Shown here: piece by piece, positions 1 through 6,219 of the stretch | How positions within the stretch are numbered: position 1 is the first letter of the stretch | Layout: each line of letters starts with the position of its first letter | Source: an uncultured Filifactor sp. | GTDB taxonomy: Bacteria > Bacillota > Clostridia > Peptostreptococcales > Filifactoraceae | Direction: 5' to 3' | NCBI GenBank assembly: GCA_947254385.1 | Contig: CAMYCP010000047.1 | Span: 1 to 8,621 of the forward strand | DNA: 8,621 nucleotides | Notes under the pieces: generated by a model | Databases searched by the model: none | The model's input: only the letters and a program-made list of their open reading frames with translations | Told to the model about the DNA's origin: nothing | Position numbers and translations under genes: made by a program

Positions 1-10
1 ACTTAAGATT

Positions 11-178
11 TTACCTAAGTGCTTTAAGTGAATATATCCCAATTAATATAAAACTTCCATAAATTATTATCCCTGTACTGCTTAAACCCTGATCCAATAG
101 CGGAATCATAACCGGTATATTATTTGTAGCGTGAACTATGATCGAGGATTTGACGGATTTTGTCTTGTAATAAACATA
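11..178 (-). pseudogene. C-terminal remnant of a CPBP (CAAX-type) intramembrane protease
   Basis: Read on the minus strand, about 55 codons up to a TAA stop at 11–13 encode YVYYKTKSVKSSIIVHATNN followed by a hydrophobic segment ending in LKALR. The pattern tyrosine, K-T-K-S, then I-I-x-H-A-x-N-N is the last conserved HxxxN motif of the CPBP/Abi membrane protease family, in which the histidine is a presumed metal ligand. The terminal hydrophobic stretch (GIIIYGSFILIGIYSL) would be the last membrane helix. The earlier motifs (EExxxR and FxxxH) are absent, because the similarity stops near position 178, where sequence from an opposite-strand serine recombinase begins. The frame stays open for another 55 codons into that sequence, but this is only the antisense of the recombinase. 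No start codon or ribosome binding site suits the fragment. I infer a gene tail left behind after a rearrangement. The family assignment rests on one motif plus a helix. Confidence 0.6.
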
Positions 179-471
179 TGATAAAGAACAGTCTGAACTT
201 ACAGAAAAAGTACAAGCTCTTGAAAAATTCATTTCTGAAGCCACTAAAGAGAGCCTAAATGCCCAGTCCTTCCTAAATATAGTAAAAAAATATACAGACA
301 TTACGGAACCGGATGCTGAAATAATCAGGACATTTGTAGACAAGATTTATGTTGAGCAGTCTCAAAAAGTAGAAGGTACAAGAACTAAGAAACAAACTGT
401 CCGGATACAATGGAACTGCATCGGAGTAGTTGATATCAATCAAAATACAGAAAAATCGGCATAACCGGTAT
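107..471. repeat. 12-bp direct repeat cataaccggtat in the remnant region
   Basis: The same 12 bases, cataaccggtat, occur at 107–118 (inside the protease tail) and at 460–471 (across the stop codon of the recombinase remnant), in the same orientation. The shorter core ccggtat appears again near 586–592. An exact 12-base match is unlikely by chance within about 500 bases, but the length is modest. It could be a leftover of an attachment site or of an insertion duplication, because such sites often lie close to the end of the recombinase gene. Chance remains possible. Confidence 0.35.
174..464 (+). pseudogene. C-terminal remnant of a serine site-specific recombinase
   Basis: Plus-strand codons from 174 to the TAA at 462–464 give 96 residues starting TYDKEQSELTEKVQALEKF and including the segment KKYTDITEPDAEIIRTFVDK and then IYVEQSQKVEG. 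This is the end of the large serine recombinases found in clostridial conjugative and mobilizable elements (the region annotated DUF4368): a coiled-coil helix, then the YTDITE...ii..fVdKI.V motif, then a short beta region (VRIQWNCIG) before the stop. The N-terminal catalytic resolvase domain and the DNA-binding recombinase domain are missing. An in-frame TAA lies just before the homology (171–173), and no start site is present. It is the only plus-strand coding sequence in the window, so it is probably foreign. The fragment cannot be active. It marks a past integration or recombination event downstream of pyrD. Confidence 0.8.
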
Positions 472-490
472 TACTACTATTCATGCCGAT
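455..490. terminator. possible bidirectional terminator between recombinase remnant and pyrD
   Basis: The arms atcggcat (455–462) and atgccgat (483–490) form a perfect 8-bp stem with a 20-base loop. On the plus strand the stem is followed by aattttttaa. On the minus strand the left arm continues into four more T's (451–454). It overlaps the recombinase stop codon and lies about 150 bases past the end of pyrD, so it could end convergent transcripts from both sides. The long loop makes it a moderate candidate. I see no better terminator between here and pyrD: a 5-bp cggta/taccg hairpin near 588–604 has no clean T tract. Confidence 0.45.
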
Positions 491-643
491 AATTTTTTAA
501 GGAATTAAATCCCTAGTTTGCAGCCCCTTTTGGCACTCTTTTATAATTATTTACATAAAAAATTACAGTATCATATACGTTCCATCCGGTATAATATTTT
601 ACCGTCTTTCCTTTTAGTTTAAATATTATCACATAAAGTTAAG

Positions 644-1561
644 CTATATTATTCCGCATATTTCTTCTAAATTCGATATGCCGTTTTCTTTCATATATTT
701 TTCAATTCCGTTTACTATTTCAAGTCCCGCCGTTGGATTTAAAAACGATGCTGTGCCGAATTCTATCAATTTTGCACCCGCCATTATAAATTTTATCGCA
801 TCACGATAATCGGTTATACCGCCTATTCCAATCACGGGTATGCTTACCGCTTTTGAAATTTCTCTCACCATTCTGAGTGCTATGGGTCTTATGGCAGGTC
901 CCGAAAGTCCGGCGGTCGTGTTTAAAAAATAAGATTTTTTTGAATATATGTCGATTTCAAGAGCATTAAAGGTATTTACCGCACTTATGCCGTCCGCTCC
1001 GGCGTTTTCAACCGCAAGTGCAACTTTTACTATGTCGTGTGCGTTGGGAGAAAGTTTTACAACTAACGGTTTTTTTGTAACTTTTCTGATTTCCCGGGTG
1101 ATGTTTCCCGCATCTTCCGCCGTCATGCCGAATGCCATACCGCCACATTTGACGTTGGGGCAGGATATGTTAAGTTCGATTATGTCGAATATTCTTTTTT
1201 TTTCGTTCGCTTCATCGAGTTTGGATACGGCGGATACATATTCTTCTGTTGTGTCTCCTCCGACGTTCGCCAGTATGATTGTGTTTTTGGAGGATAAAAA
1301 TTTACTTTCTTCAGCTATATAATTTTCTATGCCGGGATTTTGAAGTCCTATGGAGTTCATAACGCCGGACGGTGTCTCAAGTATTCTTAAACCCTGATTT
1401 CCTTTTTTGGGAAGTAATGTAAGCCCTTTGGTCGCCACCGCTCCTAAAATTTCCACATCGTAAAAGTCATTGTATTCTTCCGCAAAGCCGAATGTACCGG
1501 ATGCGGCGATGACCGGATTTTTGAATTTTAAACCGAATGCTTGTATTTCAGTTATTCCCAT
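644..1561 (-). CDS. pyrD: dihydroorotate dehydrogenase B, catalytic subunit
   Basis: This FMN-containing catalytic subunit oxidises dihydroorotate to orotate, step four of UMP synthesis, and passes electrons to PyrK and then NAD+. The 305-residue length fits class 1. Visible motifs are AASGTFGF (19–26), NPGIENY (75–81), NISCPNVKCGG (131–141) with Cys134 in the position of the class 1 catalytic base, VKLSPN (168–173), GLSGPAIRPIALRMV (218–232), and the FMN phosphate-binding parts GIGGIT (245–250) and EFGTASF (267–273). A cysteine rather than serine base together with adjacent pyrK points to class 1B, which is cytosolic and NAD-linked. The ATG lies inside the 3' end of pyrK (10-base overlap), with AAGGGGA nine bases upstream, so translation is probably coupled. 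It is the last intact gene of the operon: pyrE, a frequent neighbour in related gene clusters, does not follow. Confidence 0.96.
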   Translation of the reverse strand: MGITEIQAFGLKFKNPVIAASGTFGFAEEYNDFYDVEILGAVATKGLTLLPKKGNQGLRILETPSGVMNSIGLQNPGIENYIAEESKFLSSKNTIILANVGGDTTEEYVSAVSKLDEANEKKRIFDIIELNISCPNVKCGGMAFGMTAEDAGNITREIRKVTKKPLVVKLSPNAHDIVKVALAVENAGADGISAVNTFNALEIDIYSKKSYFLNTTAGLSGPAIRPIALRMVREISKAVSIPVIGIGGITDYRDAIKFIMAGAKLIEFGTASFLNPTAGLEIVNGIEKYMKENGISNLEEICGII

Positions 1562-2253
1562 TGTATATCTTCCCCTTTAAATACCGGCCCGTCTTTACAT
1601 ACGGTATACATCTTTCCGCCTATGTCCACCGAACACGAAAGACACGCACCTATGCCGCATCCCATGCGCCTTTCAAGTGACACATACGTGTTTTTGTGCT
1701 TTTGTGCTACAGTACGCATCATCGGCACCGGCCCGCACGCAAATACGGTTTCATAGGATTTAAAATCTATGTCGTCGGTTATCAGCCCACCTATTTTGAT
1801 ATAAACGTGTACATCATGAAACAGATTGTGTATATTTTCTATTTCTTCGTCCGAATAGATGCCGCTTTTTATCCCGATGTAAAGTTTCGTTTTTAAATTT
1901 AAAGCCGGCATATAAAGCGGTGCGGCTCCTATTCCTCCGCCTATGAGGCAGAGGTTGTTTTTTATTTCGGGAAAACCGTTACCGTGAGGCCCGTGAAGTA
2001 AAATATGATCGCCTTTTTTTAAATGTGTCATTTCGTTTGTCATTTTGCCTCTGTTTTGATATAAAAATCCGAGTTCCCCGTTTCTGTTTTCAAACACGCT
2101 TATCGGACGGAAAAGTCCGCCATCCGAATTCAATGTTTTTACCATGAAAAACTGTCCGTTTTTTACGGGTTCTGTGTTTTTTATTTTAAGGAGGTATATA
2201 TCGTTTGTGATGCGTTTATTTTTTATTATCGTTTCATTTCTTACGCAAAACAT
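1552..2253 (-). CDS. pyrK: dihydroorotate dehydrogenase B, electron transfer subunit
   Basis: PyrK carries FAD and a [2Fe-2S] cluster and moves electrons from the FMN of PyrD to NAD+; the two form a heterotetramer in class 1B enzymes. The 233 residues show the ferredoxin-reductase-like order: an FAD-binding beta barrel with FRPIS (48–52), the nucleotide-binding GGGIGAAPL (105–113), the NAD-site motif FACGPVPMM (171–179), and a C-terminal iron–sulfur segment with Cys199, Cys204, Cys207 and Cys219 (C-x4-C-x2-C-x11-C). All four ligands are present. It is slightly shorter than typical members. The ATG overlaps the end of pyrF by 13 bases, and a GGAG eight bases upstream lies within pyrF, which supports this start and suggests translational coupling. 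Next to pyrD, as expected for partner subunits. Confidence 0.96.
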   Translation of the reverse strand: MFCVRNETIIKNKRITNDIYLLKIKNTEPVKNGQFFMVKTLNSDGGLFRPISVFENRNGELGFLYQNRGKMTNEMTHLKKGDHILLHGPHGNGFPEIKNNLCLIGGGIGAAPLYMPALNLKTKLYIGIKSGIYSDEEIENIHNLFHDVHVYIKIGGLITDDIDFKSYETVFACGPVPMMRTVAQKHKNTYVSLERRMGCGIGACLSCSVDIGGKMYTVCKDGPVFKGEDIQWE

Positions 2254-3086
2254 ATTTTAAGCTCCTCAGCCGTTTTTGCGGCACGCGTTTTAAGTACTTT
2301 TTCAAAATCGGATGCGTCCTGAAGCCCTGCAGTTATCCCGCGTGAAACATTTACTATGCCGTTTTTTTGCTCACAAAGCAAATACTTTATGTCTTCCGCT
2401 TTCGCACCTTGTGCGCCGTATCCCGGCACCAGCAGAAACAATTTGTCGGTTAAGGGTTTCACGTTTTTTAAGTTTGAGAGATGATTTACCCCGACTACTG
2501 CGGCAAGTTGCGAAAATTCGCCGTCGGATTTTAAATTTCGTCCCCATTCATATATTTTTTTAAGTACATTTTGATATAGCGTCACGCCGGAATTTAAAAT
2601 CAGATCTTCAAAATCTTTTGATCCGGGATTGGAAGTTTTGGCGAGCAAAAATGCGGCTTTGCCCGTTTCAAGGTACGGATAATACGGTGATACGGAGTCT
2701 TCTCCCATGTAAGCGTTTAATGTCACGGCATCCGATTCAAAGTCTCCGCTCATGTGGGCTTTGGCATAAAGTTCCGCCGTGGATCCGATGTCGGATCTCT
2801 TGATGTCGGCTATAACCTTATGTCCTTTTTTTCGTATATAGGACAGGATTTCTGAATACGCTTTAAGTCCTTCCGTGCCGTAGACTTCATAGCAGGCAAT
2901 TTGTACTTTGTAGCACGCCGCATACTCAGATGTGTAGTCAACTATCGCTTTGGCGTAAGATACAAAGTGTTCGTGGGGTTTAAACTGTCCTTCGGTTATA
3001 ATGCGAGGTACCTGTTCTTTTCTTAAATCTATTCCCACACAAAGCGGTGAAATTTCCATCGCTCTTTTTCTTATTTCATTTATCAT
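2241..3086 (-). CDS. pyrF: orotidine 5'-phosphate decarboxylase
   Basis: PyrF converts OMP to UMP, the last step of the pathway. At 281 residues it belongs to the longer OMP decarboxylase subfamily rather than the roughly 230-residue B. subtilis type. Visible motifs are CVGID (16–20), the substrate-binding Lys60, the catalytic D-x-K-x-x-D cluster (Asp94, Lys96, Asp99 in ADIKRSDIGSTAE), ASP-rich VTLNAYMGED (121–130), the phosphate-side loop LVPGYGAQGA (219–228) and NVSRGI (246–251) with the conserved Arg249. All key residues are intact. The start ATG has AGAGGA four bases upstream. It is preceded by a 319-base gap with a terminator-like hairpin, so pyrF-pyrK-pyrD may be a separately controlled unit. 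Its 3' end overlaps pyrK. Confidence 0.95.
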   Translation of the reverse strand: MINEIRKRAMEISPLCVGIDLRKEQVPRIITEGQFKPHEHFVSYAKAIVDYTSEYAACYKVQIACYEVYGTEGLKAYSEILSYIRKKGHKVIADIKRSDIGSTAELYAKAHMSGDFESDAVTLNAYMGEDSVSPYYPYLETGKAAFLLAKTSNPGSKDFEDLILNSGVTLYQNVLKKIYEWGRNLKSDGEFSQLAAVVGVNHLSNLKNVKPLTDKLFLLVPGYGAQGAKAEDIKYLLCEQKNGIVNVSRGITAGLQDASDFEKVLKTRAAKTAEELKICFA

Positions 3087-3405
3087 ATTTTCCTCTTTTT
3101 ATACTTAAATTTGTAAGGGTTCGGCGAAAACTGTCGGATAACGTGTTTTTAAGTCGTATAAACGAACGTAAAATTACGATTTTTTATTTCATAACTTTGA
3201 CGATATTACAAACGCCGGACAATTTTTTTGTAATTTTTATACCGGTTTATATAAAAAAATCTCTAAAAATTTTATTTTTAAAAAATATTGATTTTACAAT
3301 GTATTTTTATCAATTTTTAGAGATGCTAAAAAAATTTCGCTGCCGCTTTTAACTTTAATAATTTTTATAGATAAATTTACGGTTTATTTTGAAAGCAAGT
3401 CGGTA
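3087..3405. other. 319-base non-coding gap between pyrC and pyrF
   Basis: This very AT-rich stretch splits an otherwise tight operon. It holds a long hairpin (3259–3324) followed on the minus strand by a T tract, described separately. Closer to pyrF are short GC-containing palindromes: cgtaa-aa-ttacg (3167–3178), a neighbouring tcgt-ataa-acga, and ttcg-g-cgaa (3120–3128). They could be operator or RNA elements, but I recognise none of them. I see no PyrR-type binding loop and no convincing minus-strand promoter for pyrF. A 101-codon plus-strand reading frame across the gap has low-complexity composition and overlaps pyrF, so I do not treat it as a gene. Confidence 0.6.
3259..3324 (-). terminator. 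AT-rich hairpin with T tract after pyrC (terminator or attenuator)
   Basis: The arms at 3259–3271 (atctctaaaaatt) and 3312–3324 (aatttttagagat) are exact 13-base inverse complements. Between them, 3280–3290 and 3297–3307 can form a second, imperfect stem. On the minus strand the outer stem runs directly into seven consecutive T's (3253–3259, including the last stem base), starting about 80 bases after the pyrC stop. That is terminator geometry, but the stem has only two G:C pairs, so termination would be weak, which would suit partial read-through or attenuation. The octamer taaaaaaa occurs just outside both arms, so a miniature inverted-repeat element is a less likely alternative. Confidence 0.4.
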
Positions 3406-4557
3406 TTAGAGTGTGTTGTATTCTATTTTTCCCGAACATATCGTCATCAGGATATGTCCTTTTATTTCTCTTTTGTCGTAGGGGGTGTTTTTACTTCGAG
3501 TTGAAAGTTTATTTATGTCCAGTCTGTCGTCTTTATCGTCAAATATTACTATGTCGGCGACGTTGCCCGGTTCGAGCGAACGGGTTTTTCCGATTAAATC
3601 GGACGGAAAAATGCACATCATTTGTATCAGCGTTTTTTTAGGTATGTCGTTATCATAAAATACACGATTTACCATGGAATATGCGTTTTCTATGTTTATT
3701 ATGCCGGGAGAGCCGTTTTGTTTGTCTTCTTCCGTGTGCGGTGCATGGTCTGTTCCTATGGAGTCCACATATCCTTTCTTTATCGCATTAATTAAAAATT
3801 TACGATCTTCTTCGCCTGCAATCGGCGGATTTACCCGATAATCGAGGTTGGAGCTGAATATATGATGCGGTGTTACTTCAAAAGTTATGTTTGTGTTTTT
3901 CTCTTTCGCTTTTATTATGGCTAAGGCGGAGTTTTTTTTGCTTATGTGACAAAAATGCAGTCTTCCCCCCGTCTCTTCGGCTAATTTTATATTGCGTATG
4001 ACCATTTCCGTTTCCGGTTGGCTATGATCCATTATCAAAAAGTTGTATTCAGCGGAGAGTTTAAGTGCTTGTTTCATTATTTCGGGATCATCCACGTTTT
4101 TGCCGTCGTCGGAAAATATATGCGTGTATTCAAGCAATTTTTTGTAGTCGGTAAGTTCTTTTCCCTGCAAATTTTTTGTGACCGACCCTACTTGATACAC
4201 TCTTAAAGGCAGGTTTTTCATACCGGCTTTTATAGTATCAAATACTTCGACTTTGTCACATACGGGTTTGGTGTTCGCCATTGCGATTACATCGGTGTAT
4301 CCCCCTTTCATGCAGGCAATTGCGGCTTCTTCATACGTCTGTTTATACTCAAATCCGGGATTACGCAAATGAAAGTGGGTATCCGTAAATGAAGTCATGA
4401 CATAATTATTTTTTGCATCTATTATTTTATAGTCGAATGAATTTTCAGCGATGAATTTTTCAGCGTCACTATCTTTTTTATAGATTTTATCGTCTTTTAT
4501 AAGAATAGAGGTTTTTTTATTCGTTAAAGGATTTATTGCGTTTTTAATGTATTTCAT
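3406..4557 (-). CDS. pyrC: dihydroorotase
   Basis: PyrC cyclises carbamoyl aspartate to dihydroorotate, step three of UMP synthesis. It is an amidohydrolase-fold zinc enzyme of the class I type. Visible motifs are the HxH metal pair His61/His63 within DTHFHLRNPG (59–68), the FSDDG loop (148–152) with the aspartate that bridges metals in many class I enzymes, His178 in MDHSQ, CHIS (203–206), EVTPHH (227–232), GTDHAPHT (268–275) with the catalytic Asp270, and a C-terminal SKNTPY segment followed by the SGKIEY tail strand. The set is complete, so I expect activity. At 383 residues it is shorter than the roughly 425 usual for class I, and the usual PGxxD lead-in to the HxH motif is replaced by MTSFTD. 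It starts 11 bases after pyrB with only a weak GGGTGA upstream, so it probably depends on pyrB transcription and perhaps translation. Confidence 0.94.
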   Translation of the reverse strand: MKYIKNAINPLTNKKTSILIKDDKIYKKDSDAEKFIAENSFDYKIIDAKNNYVMTSFTDTHFHLRNPGFEYKQTYEEAAIACMKGGYTDVIAMANTKPVCDKVEVFDTIKAGMKNLPLRVYQVGSVTKNLQGKELTDYKKLLEYTHIFSDDGKNVDDPEIMKQALKLSAEYNFLIMDHSQPETEMVIRNIKLAEETGGRLHFCHISKKNSALAIIKAKEKNTNITFEVTPHHIFSSNLDYRVNPPIAGEEDRKFLINAIKKGYVDSIGTDHAPHTEEDKQNGSPGIINIENAYSMVNRVFYDNDIPKKTLIQMMCIFPSDLIGKTRSLEPGNVADIVIFDDKDDRLDINKLSTRSKNTPYDKREIKGHILMTICSGKIEYNTL

Positions 4558-4568
4558 ATCTTCACCCG

Positions 4569-5645
4569 TTAAACGTGCATTACTTTATCGCAGTATTGAC
4601 ATGAATATGCACCGTCTTCCGCTGTTTTTTTATAAAATGCAACTTGCTTTACGTATTGATGATTAGTGACGCATTTAGGGTTGGGGCAACTGCTGTATAT
4701 AGTGTCATACTTTGTTTCTTCCGGTTTTGCAGGATTTTGTTCGGCGTCGGTTACGAGTTTGAGTATAAGCGCCATGCGGATATACATACCATTTCTTGCC
4801 TGTTCGAAGTATTTAGCGCGCGGATCTTTGTCCACGTCTTCCGTGATTTCATTTACCCTAGGAAGCGGATGCATTATCGTCGCATCAGGCAAGGCAAGTT
4901 TCATTTTTTCTTCATCGAGGACATACACGTTTTTAAGTCTCTCGTAAGTTTCCATATCATCAAATCTTTCACGTTGTATACGTGTCATATACACTATATC
5001 AGCTTTAGGCAAGGCGTCTTCAAGGTTTCGCATTTCAAAGAAACATCCGCCTTTTACGGTATTTTTGATATAATCCGGCATTTCAAGTTCTTTAGGTGAC
5101 ACAAAGAGATACGTGTTGTTATCGTAACGGTTCATGGCTTCTACAAGCGAATGGACAGTTCTGCCGTATTTTAAATCTCCTACCAGGGCGATATTCAGGT
5201 GGTCGAGACGTCCTTTTTCTTTAGATATTGTCAAAAGGTCGGTCAAAGTTTGTGTCGGGTGTTGATGTCCTCCGTCTCCCGCATTTATTAGGGGAACATC
5301 CAACACTTCCGAGGCAAGCCGTGCCGCTCCCTCAAGCGGGTGACGCATTGCAATTATATCAGTGTAACAGGATACGGTCTTTACGGTATCTTTTAACGAT
5401 TCGCCTTTGGATACGGATGAATTTTTTACATCCGAAAAGCCGATAACCTGTCCTCCAAGTCTAAGCATCGCCGCTTCAAAGCTGAATTTTGTGCGTGTGG
5501 ATGGCTCAAAAAAAAGAGTAGCCAAAATTCTGCCTTTCATCTTATCCGCATAACGCTCCGGATGAATGGAGATATCTTTACCTACTCTTATCAGTTCGTC
5601 CAATTCTTCTACTGAAAAATCTTCGATTTCTATTAAATTTCTCAT
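4569..5645 (-). CDS. pyrB: aspartate carbamoyltransferase fused to a PyrI-like zinc ribbon
   Basis: It transfers the carbamoyl group to aspartate, the committed step of UMP synthesis. Residues 1 to about 303 are a complete catalytic chain: STRT (49–52) for carbamoyl phosphate, SVSKGES (77–83) with Lys80, MRHP (100–103), HQHPTQT (127–133), DLKYGRTVHSL (157–167), MTRIQRERF (220–228) and the HPLPR loop (259–263). After a linker (about 304–312) comes a 46-residue tail with Cys320, Cys325, Cys349 and Cys352 (C-x4-C-x23-C-x2-C) in the contexts SCPNPKC and CQYCDK. This closely matches the C-terminal zinc domain of the E. coli regulatory subunit PyrI, which contacts the catalytic chain. PyrI's N-terminal nucleotide-binding domain is not encoded here. 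Feedback control by CTP or ATP of the E. coli kind is therefore not expected from this polypeptide alone. The ATG has AAGGAGG four bases upstream and its own promoter. Confidence 0.96.
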   Translation of the reverse strand: MRNLIEIEDFSVEELDELIRVGKDISIHPERYADKMKGRILATLFFEPSTRTKFSFEAAMLRLGGQVIGFSDVKNSSVSKGESLKDTVKTVSCYTDIIAMRHPLEGAARLASEVLDVPLINAGDGGHQHPTQTLTDLLTISKEKGRLDHLNIALVGDLKYGRTVHSLVEAMNRYDNNTYLFVSPKELEMPDYIKNTVKGGCFFEMRNLEDALPKADIVYMTRIQRERFDDMETYERLKNVYVLDEEKMKLALPDATIMHPLPRVNEITEDVDKDPRAKYFEQARNGMYIRMALILKLVTDAEQNPAKPEETKYDTIYSSCPNPKCVTNHQYVKQVAFYKKTAEDGAYSCQYCDKVMHV

Positions 5646-5702
5646 GTTTCCTCCTTGATAGTCTCACGTACTAAATTAAAAGAGTTTATTATTATCTTGT
5701 AT

Positions 5703-5731
5703 AGGATACTTTATCACCTGATTTTTGTCAA
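5703..5731 (-). promoter_or_regulatory. sigma-A-type promoter of the pyrBC unit
   Basis: On the minus strand TTGACA (5726–5731, a perfect -35) is separated by exactly 17 bases from TATCCT (5703–5708, four of six -10 bases). Transcription would start near 5695, leaving a leader of about 50 bases that ends in AAGGAGG before pyrB. This leader is too short to hold a PyrR-type anti-terminator/terminator, and no such elements are visible. Regulation must act otherwise, for example at initiation. Confidence 0.75.
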
Positions 5732-5740
5732 TACAAAAAT

Positions 5741-5768
5741 AAAAATGAACCGCACAGGGTTCATTTTT
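5741..5768 (-). terminator. intrinsic terminator after mazF
   Basis: The arms aaaaatgaacc (5741–5751) and ggttcattttt (5758–5768) form a perfect 11-bp stem with a 6-base loop (gcacag). On the minus strand the stem ends in a T run that continues as ATTTTTG. It ends the acpS–alr–mazF transcript about 50 bases after the mazF stop, only ten bases before the pyrB -35 box. Confidence 0.8.
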
Positions 5769-5790
5769 TATGTAAATATAAAACCTATAT

Positions 5791-5814
5791 TTATACCGAT
5801 TTACTTCGGTATAA
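5791..5814. other. 9-bp hairpin directly after mazF
   Basis: The sequences ttataccga (5791–5799) and tcggtataa (5806–5814) are exact inverse complements with a 6-base loop, starting seven bases past the mazF stop codon. No T tract follows on either strand, so it is not a complete terminator. It could protect the 3' end of the transcript or help the terminator at 5741–5768. Confidence 0.5.
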
Positions 5815-5820
5815 TATGTA

Positions 5821-6186
5821 TTAATTATTTTGATTAGGGAGAGCCAAACTTATTATGAGCGCCTTATCCACTTTTTTTATAAAGGCGGGCGAACATTTGC
5901 CGATTTTATCTCTGAGCCTCATTTTGTCTATCGTCCTAAGTTGTTCTAAAAGTACGACGGAATCTTTATTCAAACCGAATTCTCCGGCGTTTATTTCAAG
6001 GTGGGTGGGCAATTTCGCTTTATTTATCTGAGACGTTACGGCGGCAACTATTATAGTAGGTGAATACCTGTTGCCGATATCGTTTTGAAGGATTAAAACC
6101 GGCCTTATACCGCCTTGTTCCGACCCTTTTACCGGACTTAAATCGGCGTAAAAAATATCGCCCCTCCTGACTAAAAGTTTTTTCAT
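5821..6186 (-). CDS. mazF: EndoA/MazF-type mRNA endoribonuclease toxin
   Basis: This is a sequence-specific RNA-cleaving toxin of the PemK/MazF family (called NdoA or EndoA in Bacillus), acting on mRNA in the cytosol. The 121 residues follow the Bacillus EndoA pattern throughout: [20 protein letters not shown] (7–26), [13 protein letters not shown] (28–40), [12 protein letters not shown] (42–53), KLPTH (58–62) and [10 protein letters not shown] (79–88). Arg28 and Thr51 match Arg25 and Thr48 of B. subtilis EndoA, the catalytic pair, so the enzyme should be active. Family length is about 116. A GGAG lies 11 bases before the ATG, which is rather far. The usual layout is alr, ribbon-helix-helix antitoxin, endoA; here only 33 bases separate alr from this gene, so the antitoxin gene is missing locally. 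It ends the acpS–alr–mazF cluster and is followed by hairpins. Confidence 0.94.
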   Translation of the reverse strand: MKKLLVRRGDIFYADLSPVKGSEQGGIRPVLILQNDIGNRYSPTIIVAAVTSQINKAKLPTHLEINAGEFGLNKDSVVLLEQLRTIDKMRLRDKIGKCSPAFIKKVDKALIISLALPNQNN

Positions 6187-6219
6187 ATGTATACATTCTC
6201 CGATTATTTGGTAAACTTT

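Noticed and set aside
179..343. Minus-strand frame upstream of the protease tail that would extend it to 110 residues
   Set aside because: This stretch is the antisense of the serine recombinase remnant, whose plus-strand protein has clear family similarity.
586..605. cggta/taccg hairpin as the pyrD terminator
   Set aside because: The stem is only five pairs and no uninterrupted T tract follows on the minus strand.
3047..3352. 101-codon plus-strand reading frame across the pyrC–pyrF gap
   Set aside because: It overlaps the start of pyrF, is rich in F, I and K as expected from AT-rich DNA, and shows no recognisable motif or ribosome binding site.
5655..5837. 60-codon plus-strand frame between mazF and pyrB, considered as a missing antitoxin
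   Set aside because: It covers the pyrB promoter and both hairpins, is hydrophobic and AT-driven, and has no ribbon-helix-helix pattern.
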